Source: CAWUIH01 sp963922495 (lineage in GTDB: Bacteria > Pseudomonadota > Gammaproteobacteria > Coxiellales > Coxiellaceae). Taken from it: a stretch of 64,000 bases of DNA. The translations under genes and the position numbers were made by a program. The notes beneath the pieces were generated by a model. That model made no database searches and was not told the origin of the DNA. It worked only from the letters and a program-made list of their open reading frames with translations. Within the stretch, counting starts at the first letter, position 1; every line of letters begins with the position of its first letter. Location of the stretch: NCBI GenBank assembly GCA_963922495.1, contig CAWUIH010000001.1, positions 76,765 to 140,764 of the forward strand, given 5' to 3'. Positions 27,088 through 34,546 of the stretch are shown piece after piece.

Positions 27088-28620
27088 TTAAATATCCTCC
27101 TGCGATGATAATACACGGTTAATTTCAGCTTGGTCGGTGATCTTTAAATTCAACTGCTGTTGGGCTGCTTGTGCCAACGTAGTGATACTGTGTTTTGATA
27201 TATAATTATCGATATGGTTTTTCGCCGCATTGTGCATAATGATACTTTGTAATGCATTATCAACGATCAGGAGTTCAAAAATACCAATTCGACCACTGTA
27301 ACCCTCGTGACAGACGGCGCAGGCACTTGTCTTATTATCACAACGGGTACAGCGCTTGCGAAGTAACCGTTGTGCTAACACCAAACGCAGCGAATTACAA
27401 ATATCGTGTGTCGCAATGCCTAAATTTTGCAAGCGTATGATTGCTTCAGCAGCACTGTGAGTATGTAGTGTTGATAGCACTAGATGCCCAGTCTGTGCCG
27501 CTCGTATTGCGATAGCCGCGGTTTCAAAATCACGTATTTCCCCCACCATAATGATGTCGGGATCTTGACGTAAAAAAGTGCGTAATGCTGTTGGAAAATC
27601 CAAACCTAAATCATGCCGTGTAGCTACTTGATTGATACCGTCGAGAGAAATTTCTACGGGATCTTCGATTGTCATGATATTTTTTTGTTGGTTGTTTAAT
27701 GCTTGTAGCATCGTGTACAGAGTAATTGTTTTACCGCAACCCGTTGGACCCGTGACTAAAATTAATCCGTGTGGAATAGCAAGGGCATTTGAAAGCTGTT
27801 TTCGTTGTAATTGGTTTAATCCTAATTCGGAAAATTGTAATAATCGTGTATGTGGATAAAGTAATCTCAACACAATTTTTTCACCGTATAAGGTTGGGCA
27901 ACTACTAAAACGACAGTCTCTTGAAATTCCTGTGGCTGTTCGAAAGTAGAATCGCCCTTCTTGTGGTAAGCGTTTTTCAGCAATATCGCATTGTGCTAGG
28001 ATTTTTAAACGCGCAGTTATTGCGGCGTGACTTGAAATAGGTAGAGTGGTTAAAGTCATTAAAATACCATCCACTCTTGCCCGAACTTCGAAAACCGATT
28101 GTCTCGGTTCGAAATGAATATCCGAAGCGAGACGATAAATTGCATCGGTGAGTAAGGTGCTTACCATTAAGATAATATCAGTGGTTGTTTGTCGGTAAAT
28201 TGTGGTTGCCACATATCGATTGCTGATTAAACAAAAATATTGGTAGGGCAAAAAAGAGATACGGTAAGTCTTTCCCGTTGCAAAACCAATAGTTTCAACG
28301 GACTTTAATGCACTGGGATCGGCTATAAGCACATGAGTGCTATCTACTAACAGTGCAGTATATCCCATAATTAATGAGTATAATTGATGTTGAGAATCAA
28401 CAGCGAAAAGCCGTGATTTGAAATTGTGCTGCATTTCTTTTTTAAAATACTGGGCACAAAATGCAGCAACTTTGTGATCGCAAATAATGTTTTCACGCAC
28501 TAAATAGTCCAATAATGGGGTTTGAGATTGTATCGCCTGCTCTGTGGCAAAGTTGAGTTGCTTGATTGGCAACGCATGAGTTTCTCTTAATATTTGTGAT
28601 AATAGAGATTCAGTTTGCAT
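27088..28620 (-). CDS. pilB: Type IV pilus assembly ATPase PilB
   Basis: Hexameric extension ATPase. It has an N-terminal GspE-N-like domain, then Walker A GPTGCGKTITLYTML, the Asp box around MTIEDPVEISL, Walker B IIMVGEIRDFETA and the His box GHLVLSTLHTHSA. A four-Cys zinc site (CTRC and CAVC) precedes GYSGRIGIFELL. I chose the ATG at 28620, which overlaps the pilA end by 11 bp, giving about 510 residues. An upstream in-frame start at 28668 would lie deeper inside pilA. No retraction ATPase (PilT) is in the window. Confidence 0.94.
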   Translation of the reverse strand: MQTESLLSQILRETHALPIKQLNFATEQAIQSQTPLLDYLVRENIICDHKVAAFCAQYFKKEMQHNFKSRLFAVDSQHQLYSLIMGYTALLVDSTHVLIADPSALKSVETIGFATGKTYRISFLPYQYFCLISNRYVATTIYRQTTTDIILMVSTLLTDAIYRLASDIHFEPRQSVFEVRARVDGILMTLTTLPISSHAAITARLKILAQCDIAEKRLPQEGRFYFRTATGISRDCRFSSCPTLYGEKIVLRLLYPHTRLLQFSELGLNQLQRKQLSNALAIPHGLILVTGPTGCGKTITLYTMLQALNNQQKNIMTIEDPVEISLDGINQVATRHDLGLDFPTALRTFLRQDPDIIMVGEIRDFETAAIAIRAAQTGHLVLSTLHTHSAAEAIIRLQNLGIATHDICNSLRLVLAQRLLRKRCTRCDNKTSACAVCHEGYSGRIGIFELLIVDNALQSIIMHNAAKNHIDNYISKHSITTLAQAAQQQLNLKITDQAEINRVLSSQEDI

Positions 28621-29023
28621 AGCCGGCTTCCACCCCACCTCCAGAAGTTTCCCAAACGAGACTATCATTTGCTATTGTTGGAGAGAGTTGGTAATTGTCT
28701 TCTGCTGTGATGCCATATTTATTTTTAGGTGTAATGGTAATTACGCCTTTTTCTACGGTGATCTTGGCGATCATGCTATGCTCAGAGTCTGCGTCTACTA
28801 CCGCAGGGACGCCGTTACTCCCTGCATTGCAATTATCTAAATTGTTAGAGATTTGGTAGCATTCCTCAACACCAATTTTATAAGGGGCGGTCGCCTGAAC
28901 AATTTCAGTGTAATGTGCGCGACGCATATAAGTGCGGTAAGAAGGAACGGCAATAGCCACCAGTATACTGATGATAGCAACTACTACCAACATTTCGAAT
29001 AATGTAAAACCGTATTGTTTCAT
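28610..29023 (-). CDS. pilA: Type IV pilin PilA
   Basis: Major-pilin-like prepilin. It has the short leader MKQYG, cleavage before Phe, and then FTLFEMLVVVAIISILVAIA, the hydrophobic assembly helix with Glu at mature position 5. The globular part contains a Cys pair (ECYQISNNLDNC) that may close a small loop near the middle rather than the classical C-terminal D-loop. Length 137 is normal. A ribosome site (AGGA, about 7 nt) precedes the ATG. It is first in a pilA-pilB-pilC-pilD order shared with Coxiella/Legionella-type clusters. Confidence 0.92.
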   Translation of the reverse strand: MKQYGFTLFEMLVVVAIISILVAIAVPSYRTYMRRAHYTEIVQATAPYKIGVEECYQISNNLDNCNAGSNGVPAVVDADSEHSMIAKITVEKGVITITPKNKYGITAEDNYQLSPTIANDSLVWETSGGGVEAGYAN

Positions 29024-29215
29024 GTTGATCCTGTAACGTTAGCATGATGATTTCACCACGTTATAGACCAACTTCAATGACGATACAATATTGCGGGTTG
29101 TATTAAATACGAGCTATTTATAAAAAAGTCTAATTTGTCGCTACGCAAAATTTAGAGAATCCTTTCCCATAGTGCAGTTTATCATCCTTTATTGTCGGGT
29201 AGTATTTTCAACGGC

Positions 29216-30007
29216 CTAAGATGATGAGCTTCTCATTGATGGTGGATCTTCAGGCTGCAATTTTAAGGGACTATTTGTCTGAGTTGGTGGATCAGCTTCA
29301 ACTACAGAGGGGAAAAATTTTCCCTTGGTATCGCGTGGTGGTCTCGGGGTGCCGGGACGTTTTTGGTGGCTAGGCCAACAGCAACGAAAAAGACCAAAGC
29401 AACTGCACAGGTAAGCAAGAAAAGAAAAAAGCGACCATGAGGGTTGTTTTACAGGAATGGCCACTATGCGGGCATTTTGTGCTTTATTATTGGACGTGAG
29501 AAGAAGTTTGTATTGCGTTTCAGAAATTACGATACTCTGTGTAAATTTTGATGATGTGTTGTTGTCAGTAACGGTGCAAAATTCTTTGTATTCAATATTA
29601 CCATTTTCAGTGGTATTTAATTCAATTTTGTCCAGTTTGACTATAATTTGTCGATTATCGTTTGTTGCTACGCTGAATATTTTAGAAAAAACACCCGCAT
29701 AAGTTATGAAATTTTCGCAAGTTTCACTTATGATATCATCTTTTGGAGTAATACTGCCTGTCTGGGTCTGCAGACTGAAAGCGTTTTTTTGTATTTCTAT
29801 TTGCTCATTAAAGAATGGAGGTTCGAGTGATGCACCATTAACAATAATTTCCAATTGGCAACTGTCACAGTTCTTAAGATCGAAGTGATCTTGCTTGAGT
29901 ACATCGAAGTGACTTTGAAAAGAATTTTCATCACTAACTCCAGGAAGTTGTTGAATAGCTCTGTTCTGAACGGCGCCACGATACACACCATAAAATAATT
30001 CACGCAT
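29216..30007 (-). CDS. Orphan protein with one membrane span and a Pro/Ser-rich tail (263 aa)
   Basis: Not recognised. A soluble, mostly beta-rich N-terminal region of about 185 residues precedes a Cys-rich hydrophobic segment (about 190-211). A polar tail of about 50 residues then follows, rich in Pro, Lys and Ser and ending PPSMRSSSS. I chose the ATG at 30007, which has AAAGG 8 nt upstream; an earlier in-frame ATG at 30064 has no ribosome site. The tail-anchored layout with a flexible Ser-rich end is seen in secreted effectors of intracellular bacteria, but that is only a hypothesis here. Confidence 0.55.
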   Translation of the reverse strand: MRELFYGVYRGAVQNRAIQQLPGVSDENSFQSHFDVLKQDHFDLKNCDSCQLEIIVNGASLEPPFFNEQIEIQKNAFSLQTQTGSITPKDDIISETCENFITYAGVFSKIFSVATNDNRQIIVKLDKIELNTTENGNIEYKEFCTVTDNNTSSKFTQSIVISETQYKLLLTSNNKAQNARIVAIPVKQPSWSLFSFLAYLCSCFGLFRCCWPSHQKRPGTPRPPRDTKGKFFPSVVEADPPTQTNSPLKLQPEDPPSMRSSSS

Positions 30008-30465
30008 TGATATTACCTTTATTTTTTTCTTTATCTTAGTCAGTCGATCAAGCAATGTACACATGATGCCGTTATTATCTTTGCATATAATGCCGACTTA
30101 AGGTTTCTCATCGCCAAAATGGATTGATCAACCGTTAGTACTTATATTTCTAAGGGGGCTGTCGAAATTCTTGTCTAAGCTTATTCTTCGGATTCAGGGG
30201 GGCTAATTTTACGCTACAAAAAATACCTCAATCTTAAATTCGATTGTGTATTTTTTATTCTGACAGTGGCGTGATGCGCCGCCATGATTTAATATATCAT
30301 CAGGCATTACTGACTTCTGTTTTAGAGTTGGTTTGAATGCTAATTTTAAAATTAGGTAATTAGAGCCAAGGGAAAAGAATAAGTCAACTTGAAGAATTCT
30401 TCAAGCTAAATCGACTATTTTTTTATTTTTAGTACGAAAATAATAAATCGGGTGAGTTTTGAACA
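30008..30465. other. Gene-free stretch between divergent orphan genes
   Basis: About 458 bp of A+T-rich DNA between the divergent 263-aa protein and the winged-helix gene. It holds an 18-bp perfect palindrome at 30388-30405 (annotated separately) and some short hairpins. I see no further gene. Confidence 0.5.
30388..30405. promoter_or_regulatory. 18-bp perfect palindrome upstream of the winged-helix gene
   Basis: CTTGAAGAATTCTTCAAG is fully self-complementary and lies 60 bp before the GTG of a small winged-helix protein. Flanking AGTC/GACT extends the symmetry loosely. It is a plausible dimeric-regulator operator, possibly autoregulatory. Confidence 0.45.
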
Positions 30466-30741
30466 GTGAATGAGCAAATTAAAAATTTGAGTTATTTGGA
30501 AAAAAGATTGCTGCAACTGTGTGGCGAAAAAAAAATGCAAAAAAAAGATATCAGCGAAAAAACAAAAAATGCCCCTAAAGGAGAAAGAGCCGCTGCAATT
30601 GATTCTCTAATTGAGAAAGGTCTGTTAGATTTTACCAAAGTGACTAACAAGCTCACCCAGCGTCCAGTCACTTTCTACTTTCTCACTGAGAAGGGTAAAA
30701 AATATCTTCAAGAATTTGAAAGTTGGTTGGACAGAATTTGA
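30466..30741 (+). CDS. Small winged-helix DNA-binding protein (91 aa)
   Basis: A single winged helix-turn-helix domain. Helices are LSYLEKRLLQLC, MQKKDISEKTKNA and GERAAAIDSLIEKGLLDF, followed by a beta-hairpin wing (TKVTNKLTQRPVTFYFLTEKG) and a final helix. The pattern is MarR/PadR-like but too short to name a family. The start is GTG at 30466, with GGGTGAG upstream. The protein is Lys-rich. It is a single gene, preceded by a perfect palindrome that could be its operator. It could be a transcription factor or a small nucleoid-type protein. Confidence 0.65.
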   Translation: MNEQIKNLSYLEKRLLQLCGEKKMQKKDISEKTKNAPKGERAAAIDSLIEKGLLDFTKVTNKLTQRPVTFYFLTEKGKKYLQEFESWLDRI

Positions 30742-30837
30742 TAATTCTTTTCAACGAATGCTGAACAATGAGATCGTCGGGTGTGCAGTCGCATCAAATT
30801 GTCACACTAAATAAGCCCACTCGACGTGTTCGAAAAA

Positions 30838-30867
30838 TTGACTGTAAAATATAACTTACAGTATCAT
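30838..30867 (+). promoter_or_regulatory. Sigma-70-type promoter of the moeB-rhodanese gene
   Basis: TTGACT (30838-30843), an 18-bp spacer and TATCAT (30862-30867) lie about 80 bp before the start of the MoeB-like gene. Confidence 0.5.
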
Positions 30868-30946
30868 TACCGATAATGATTCCTATTTTCAACAAAGCCA
30901 TTCCTTTCATCAACGCAAATTGCGATTTCATACTCGTGGGGGCTTT

Positions 30947-32050
30947 ATGCCATTAACCCAGTCCGATATTTTGCGTTACACGCGCCAGTTGCCGGTAATT
31001 GGTTTGGAAGGCCAGTCTCGGTTGGCATGTGCCAAGATTTTATGTGTGGGTGCGGGTGGTTTAGGCGCGGCAGTATTGCAGTATTTAGCGGCCTGTGGTG
31101 TGGGTACTATTGGCATTATTGACGGTGATACGGTCGAATTATCTAATTTGCAGCGTCAAGTTATCTTCCATGAGACCGACTGTGGGCAAAACAAAGCCGA
31201 ATGTGCGAAAAATCATTTACAAGCATTGAATGCGACGATAGGTTATCACGTTTATCCTCAATTTTTGACCCTCGATAATGCAGATTTATGTGAACAATAC
31301 GATTTAATTGTCGATTGCAGTGACAATTATGCGACAAGATATCTAATTAATGACCTTTGTATCCGTTATAACAAGCCATTAATTTCTGCAAGTATTTATC
31401 AATTCGAAGGTCAGCTAGGGGTATTTAATTATAACGATGGTCCTTGCTATCGTTGCTTGTATGAGTCGCCGCCGCCAGAGGATTTAACGCCAAATTGTGC
31501 TGTTGCTGGTGTTTTAGGTGTTTTACCTGGGGTTATGGGATGTTTGCAAGCCACTGAAGTTATAAAGATAATTTTGCGTAAACCAAAAATACTGAGTGCA
31601 ACCTTATGTCTATATGATGCGTTGCAAGCGCAAACTAAAACCTTTTCGATAGCCAAAAACCCGGCATGTCCAGCGTGTGTGCAACATAATCCTCTGAGCA
31701 TTTTCATTCCAGAGCAGCTACCACAACAGAGCGAAATCGATGAAATTACGCCTCAGCAGCTTAATGAGTGGATTAATAGTGGGCAACAGATTCTGCTGCT
31801 TGATGTACGACAAGCTTATGAGCGAGAAATTTGCCATATCGGAGGTCTTCATATCCCAATGCCAGAATTAGCGCGGCGTCATAGTGAAATTGCTAAAGAG
31901 CAGCCGATTATTGTGTATTGTAAAAGTGGCAAACGGAGCCAACGTGCAGTGTATTTGCTGAAAAAACAAGGATTTAAGAAGCTATTGAGCCTTAAGGGGG
32001 GTATTTTGGCGTGGCATCGAGACGTCGATGCCCGCCTTCGCATCTACTGA
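30947..32050 (+). CDS. moeB: MoeB/ThiF-type adenylyltransferase fused to a rhodanese domain
   Basis: E1-like enzyme that adenylates the C-terminal Gly of a ubiquitin-like sulfur carrier (MoaD- or ThiS-type). The N-terminal domain has the ATP motif VGAGGLG (34-40), DGDTVELSNLQRQVIF and the two zinc Cys pairs (CYRC and CPAC). The C-terminal rhodanese domain has the active-site Cys325 in CKSGKR. The fusion resembles MoeZ/MOCS3/Uba4, in which the rhodanese supplies the persulfide. I chose the ATG at 30947, with GGGGG about 7 nt upstream. No other molybdopterin or thiamine genes are nearby, so the carrier partner is unknown. Confidence 0.85.
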   Translation: MPLTQSDILRYTRQLPVIGLEGQSRLACAKILCVGAGGLGAAVLQYLAACGVGTIGIIDGDTVELSNLQRQVIFHETDCGQNKAECAKNHLQALNATIGYHVYPQFLTLDNADLCEQYDLIVDCSDNYATRYLINDLCIRYNKPLISASIYQFEGQLGVFNYNDGPCYRCLYESPPPEDLTPNCAVAGVLGVLPGVMGCLQATEVIKIILRKPKILSATLCLYDALQAQTKTFSIAKNPACPACVQHNPLSIFIPEQLPQQSEIDEITPQQLNEWINSGQQILLLDVRQAYEREICHIGGLHIPMPELARRHSEIAKEQPIIVYCKSGKRSQRAVYLLKKQGFKKLLSLKGGILAWHRDVDARLRIY

Positions 32051-32058
32051 TTATTCAA

Positions 32059-32080
32059 TCTAGAAAAAGCAGTTGAGGCG
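32059..32080 (+). repeat. End relic of the dispersed element (copy F)
   Basis: TCTAGAAAAAGCAGTTGAGG, 9 bp after the moeB stop, matches the left terminus of the full element, but the rest of the arm cannot be recognised. It is either a decayed copy or a minimal derivative. Confidence 0.5.
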
Positions 32081-32189
32081 CCTGAATAGCTCACTGAAAC
32101 AACACCTGCTAAAAGCAAAGCAGAATATTCGTTTGATCAACATAAGCTGATGATTATTCTGTTCCTAATATCAGTTTTGACTCTGGCGA

Positions 32190-32501
32190 TTAGCGAGTTC
32201 GCGGGCTAGAGTTTTGAGTTGTTGGCTGTGAAGATGGCAGTTGGTCGTCAGGATTTTGCAGCAGTAGAAGAGGTCCTTCTGGAAGCAGATATTCCCGTCG
32301 TAGCCTTCTTGCTAATAAATAGTTGTGACAGTAAGGACCTAACCAGCAGGTACAGCTTGTGAGCACGCAGACACTGCCAAAAGTAATTAACCCTATTTTA
32401 TACCGACTATCTTTAGCCGTTAAACCGGCTAAAAGAGAAATTATACCGACAGCCAATGGTGTATTTGAGAGAAAAAGTTTCAGACTATTATTTTCTCTCA
32501 T
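32190..32501 (-). CDS. Small orphan membrane protein with polar tail (103 aa)
   Basis: Not recognised. Two hydrophobic segments (about 13-29 and 36-57, the second with Cys-rich SVCVLTSCTCW) are followed by a basic RRLRREY. The last 30 residues are rich in Pro, Gln, Ser and Thr and end SSPRTR. It lies 30 bp downstream of a thioesterase gene on the same strand, so the two may be co-transcribed. The tail composition recalls the C-terminus of the 263-aa orphan at 29216. Confidence 0.5.
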   Translation of the reverse strand: MRENNSLKLFLSNTPLAVGIISLLAGLTAKDSRYKIGLITFGSVCVLTSCTCWLGPYCHNYLLARRLRREYLLPEGPLLLLQNPDDQLPSSQPTTQNSSPRTR

Positions 32502-32531
32502 GTGAGGCTCTCTATTTTTTTAACATACGGA

Positions 32532-32954
32532 TTATGAGAATCGGCTTTCAATAACACTTTTGATGCCGTCGGGTACATACAATTTTTCTCTGGGTCGAGT
32601 CGCTTTTTCATTGATACAGGTAATTGTGAATACTGCAGTAAGAATTATCTTATCATTTTTTTCAAGGTGAATTTGTTGGTAAATTTCAAATTTAACGTGG
32701 CTGTTGATGAGGCGTGGTTCGCAGCTCACGTAAAATTTGTCGTTGGGTTTCAAAGGGTGTTTGTAACTCACATCGGATCTCAGTACCACCAAGTTCCGCC
32801 CATTTTTAGACCATTCACTGAAATTGATACCGCAGGATAACGCCCACTGGTGCCGCGCATGGGTGAGATAAACAAAGTAGTTGGCATTGTTCACTATCCC
32901 TTGAATGTCTATTTCGTTATCGCGAACTTCAAAATGTGTTTTGTGAACTTGCAT
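32532..32954 (-). CDS. Hotdog-fold acyl-CoA thioesterase (4HBT/YbgC-like)
   Basis: A 140-residue single hotdog domain. The N-terminal signature DNEIDIQGIVNNANYFVYL corresponds to the DxDxxGxVNNAxYxxY active-site helix of the 4-hydroxybenzoyl-CoA thioesterase family, with Asp, Gly and the NNA-Y motif kept. RSDVSYKHPLKPND fits the second family segment. The substrate cannot be told. In gammaproteobacteria the related ybgC usually sits beside tolQRAB, but no tol gene is present here, so this may be a different paralogue. Confidence 0.82.
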   Translation of the reverse strand: MQVHKTHFEVRDNEIDIQGIVNNANYFVYLTHARHQWALSCGINFSEWSKNGRNLVVLRSDVSYKHPLKPNDKFYVSCEPRLINSHVKFEIYQQIHLEKNDKIILTAVFTITCINEKATRPREKLYVPDGIKSVIESRFS

Positions 32955-33254
32955 GGAATTAATTCTTTAGATATAAAACTCTTAGATATCAGTTAAGTTT
33001 AACAGCTTAGCGTCATCATCATCAAGCCGCGGGCACCTCCTCATCTTAAATAATGAGATTTACTGTGGGAAATTTCTTACAAAAATTGCATCACTTAGAG
33101 GATACTCATAAGGAATCCGTATGGGTATATTGTCTCCAATGACAGTAATTGGTCTTTAAAGAGAGAATCATCAAACGGAATACCAATTACGAATTACCAA
33201 ATTTAAAAGCGATTAATATTTTCGAAAGCTGACTTTCGAAAGGAGTTGATGATT
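32955..33254. other. 300-bp gap between divergent genes
   Basis: No gene seen. It contains two direct CTTAGATAT-like repeats around 32964-32990 near the thioesterase start, and a stem-loop abutting the ribosome site of the next gene (annotated separately). Confidence 0.4.
33220..33245 (+). promoter_or_regulatory. Stem-loop adjoining the ribosome-binding site of the 328-aa orphan
   Basis: A 9-bp stem, TTTCGAAAG / CTTTCGAAA, with the 4-nt loop CTGA ends at 33241. The Shine-Dalgarno AGGAG (33241-33245) begins at its last base, and the initiator ATG follows at 33255. A folded leader could hinder ribosome access. Each arm also contains the palindrome TTTCGAAA, so a protein operator is the alternative reading. 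Confidence 0.45.
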
Positions 33255-34241
33255 ATGTTTTATCCAAACATTGCGCCTTTTTTTTGCTATCCTTCCATCG
33301 TAGTAATTTTACAGTCTCCTCATCTACGTAAGCTAGTTGTAAGTGCGCGTAGGAAGTGGCCTACGGTAACCGCAGGGAATATCGATAATCTCATCAGGCT
33401 TATTCAGCAACATCATACTGACTCGCTTGCTTCTAGGGTGCTAAGTTTTTTTGGCTATACCAATAGCACTTCGGTAGTTGTTGTTGAAAACGATCAGCAA
33501 GCAAAAATTGTGCGTCAAGCTACGGTCGGTGTTGAGGTAGTCATTTATGAGCCCTTGGAAAATGGATCTAAGCAGCAGCTTCAGTGGCTTACTAAAAAAA
33601 TAAATTATGCGGCTCGTCGAGTGAGACGAAAAAATAATTTTCCTCAAGTGGCTACTAAAAAATCCAACACGAGTTCACAATGTTATAATTCGCAGCAAAA
33701 ACCAGCTTCAGAATTCAGTGGTAAACGACTCGTCCTCACCTTGATAACAACAATATTTACGGCTTGTGTGACCATTGGACTATGGGTGAAGTCAAACAAC
33801 AATTCAATTGATTTGTATAAAGCTAAGCAAGCGATTGCATTAATGGATGAAAAAGAGAGTGAAAGGAAAAAAATTAATGATGCCATCATCAACATTAGAA
33901 AATATCAGTATATGATTCAACGGCTCAGTGCCTCAATGACGCCAAAAAATTTAGCAGACCTTAGATCAAAAGAAATAGCCAGTCGGTACCAGCTTATTCA
34001 GAGTGCAGCAAACGGTGAAAGTGTTTTATCGCCAAATACGATGCATTTAATCAAAAATTATATTAGAAAGTTGCCGAAAAATGAAAAGCATTACGCTGTT
34101 TTCGATAATCAACTGAGATATGAGGAAGCAAAAATTAATAATAGTATTATAAAAAATGTTTGTAAAACACAAATCAACTATGATCGAGTAATTGCAAAAA
34201 TTAAGATAAAAGATAAGTTTAATCAATATCAGTGTAGTTAA
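33255..34241 (+). CDS. Orphan bitopic membrane protein with coiled-coil region (328 aa)
   Basis: Not recognised. A soluble N-terminal part of about 150 residues, moderately basic (ARRVRRKN near 120), precedes one clear span at about 158-178 (LVLTLITTIFTACVTIGLWV). A Lys/Glu-rich helical region (about 187-230) and a basic C-terminus ending QYQCS follow. The AGGAG site fits the ATG at 33255 (9 nt) better than the in-frame ATG at 33249 (3 nt). It is the first of three plus-strand orphans of similar style. It could be an envelope scaffold or a secreted effector; neither is shown. Confidence 0.6.
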   Translation: MFYPNIAPFFCYPSIVVILQSPHLRKLVVSARRKWPTVTAGNIDNLIRLIQQHHTDSLASRVLSFFGYTNSTSVVVVENDQQAKIVRQATVGVEVVIYEPLENGSKQQLQWLTKKINYAARRVRRKNNFPQVATKKSNTSSQCYNSQQKPASEFSGKRLVLTLITTIFTACVTIGLWVKSNNNSIDLYKAKQAIALMDEKESERKKINDAIINIRKYQYMIQRLSASMTPKNLADLRSKEIASRYQLIQSAANGESVLSPNTMHLIKNYIRKLPKNEKHYAVFDNQLRYEEAKINNSIIKNVCKTQINYDRVIAKIKIKDKFNQYQCS

Positions 34242-34546
34242 GATAATAGGATTTTTTATTTTTTTAAAAGACTATGATGTCATTATAGTCACAGCCATCC
34301 TCGATCTTTCATTCCTGCAATTAATACAACAAAGGATGGCCCGATATCTTTTTGAGCATGGAGTGCGATTGTTTGCTTTTTCATCAGCAGTTGATAATAT
34401 AATAGAGAGTCTAAATTAGTTAGGCACGGAGATTGCAAAACCGCAATCCCTAAAGCATGTTGTGAAATCGCATACAGCAAATACTAAACTTAACGGACAT
34501 ATTCTCAGTATTGTTCAATGTATTGTGATGCTCAGGTTGATATACG
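34242..34546. other. 305-bp gap between orphan genes
   Basis: A T-rich stretch is followed by the inverted repeat GACTATGATG / TCATTATAGTC (34270-34290), and further on by the small hairpin GATTGC-AAAACC-GCAATC (34431-34448). A 63-codon minus-strand frame (34289-34480) has no support as a gene. The promoter of the 748-aa gene is not obvious. Confidence 0.4.

Noticed and set aside
28990..29215. Sigma-54 promoter upstream of pilA, common for type IV pilins
   Set aside because: No TGGCAC-N5-TTGC-like pair found on the minus strand in this region.
34289..34480. 63-codon minus-strand open frame in the gap before the 748-aa gene
   Set aside because: Short, no ribosome site, and no recognisable domain; likely chance.
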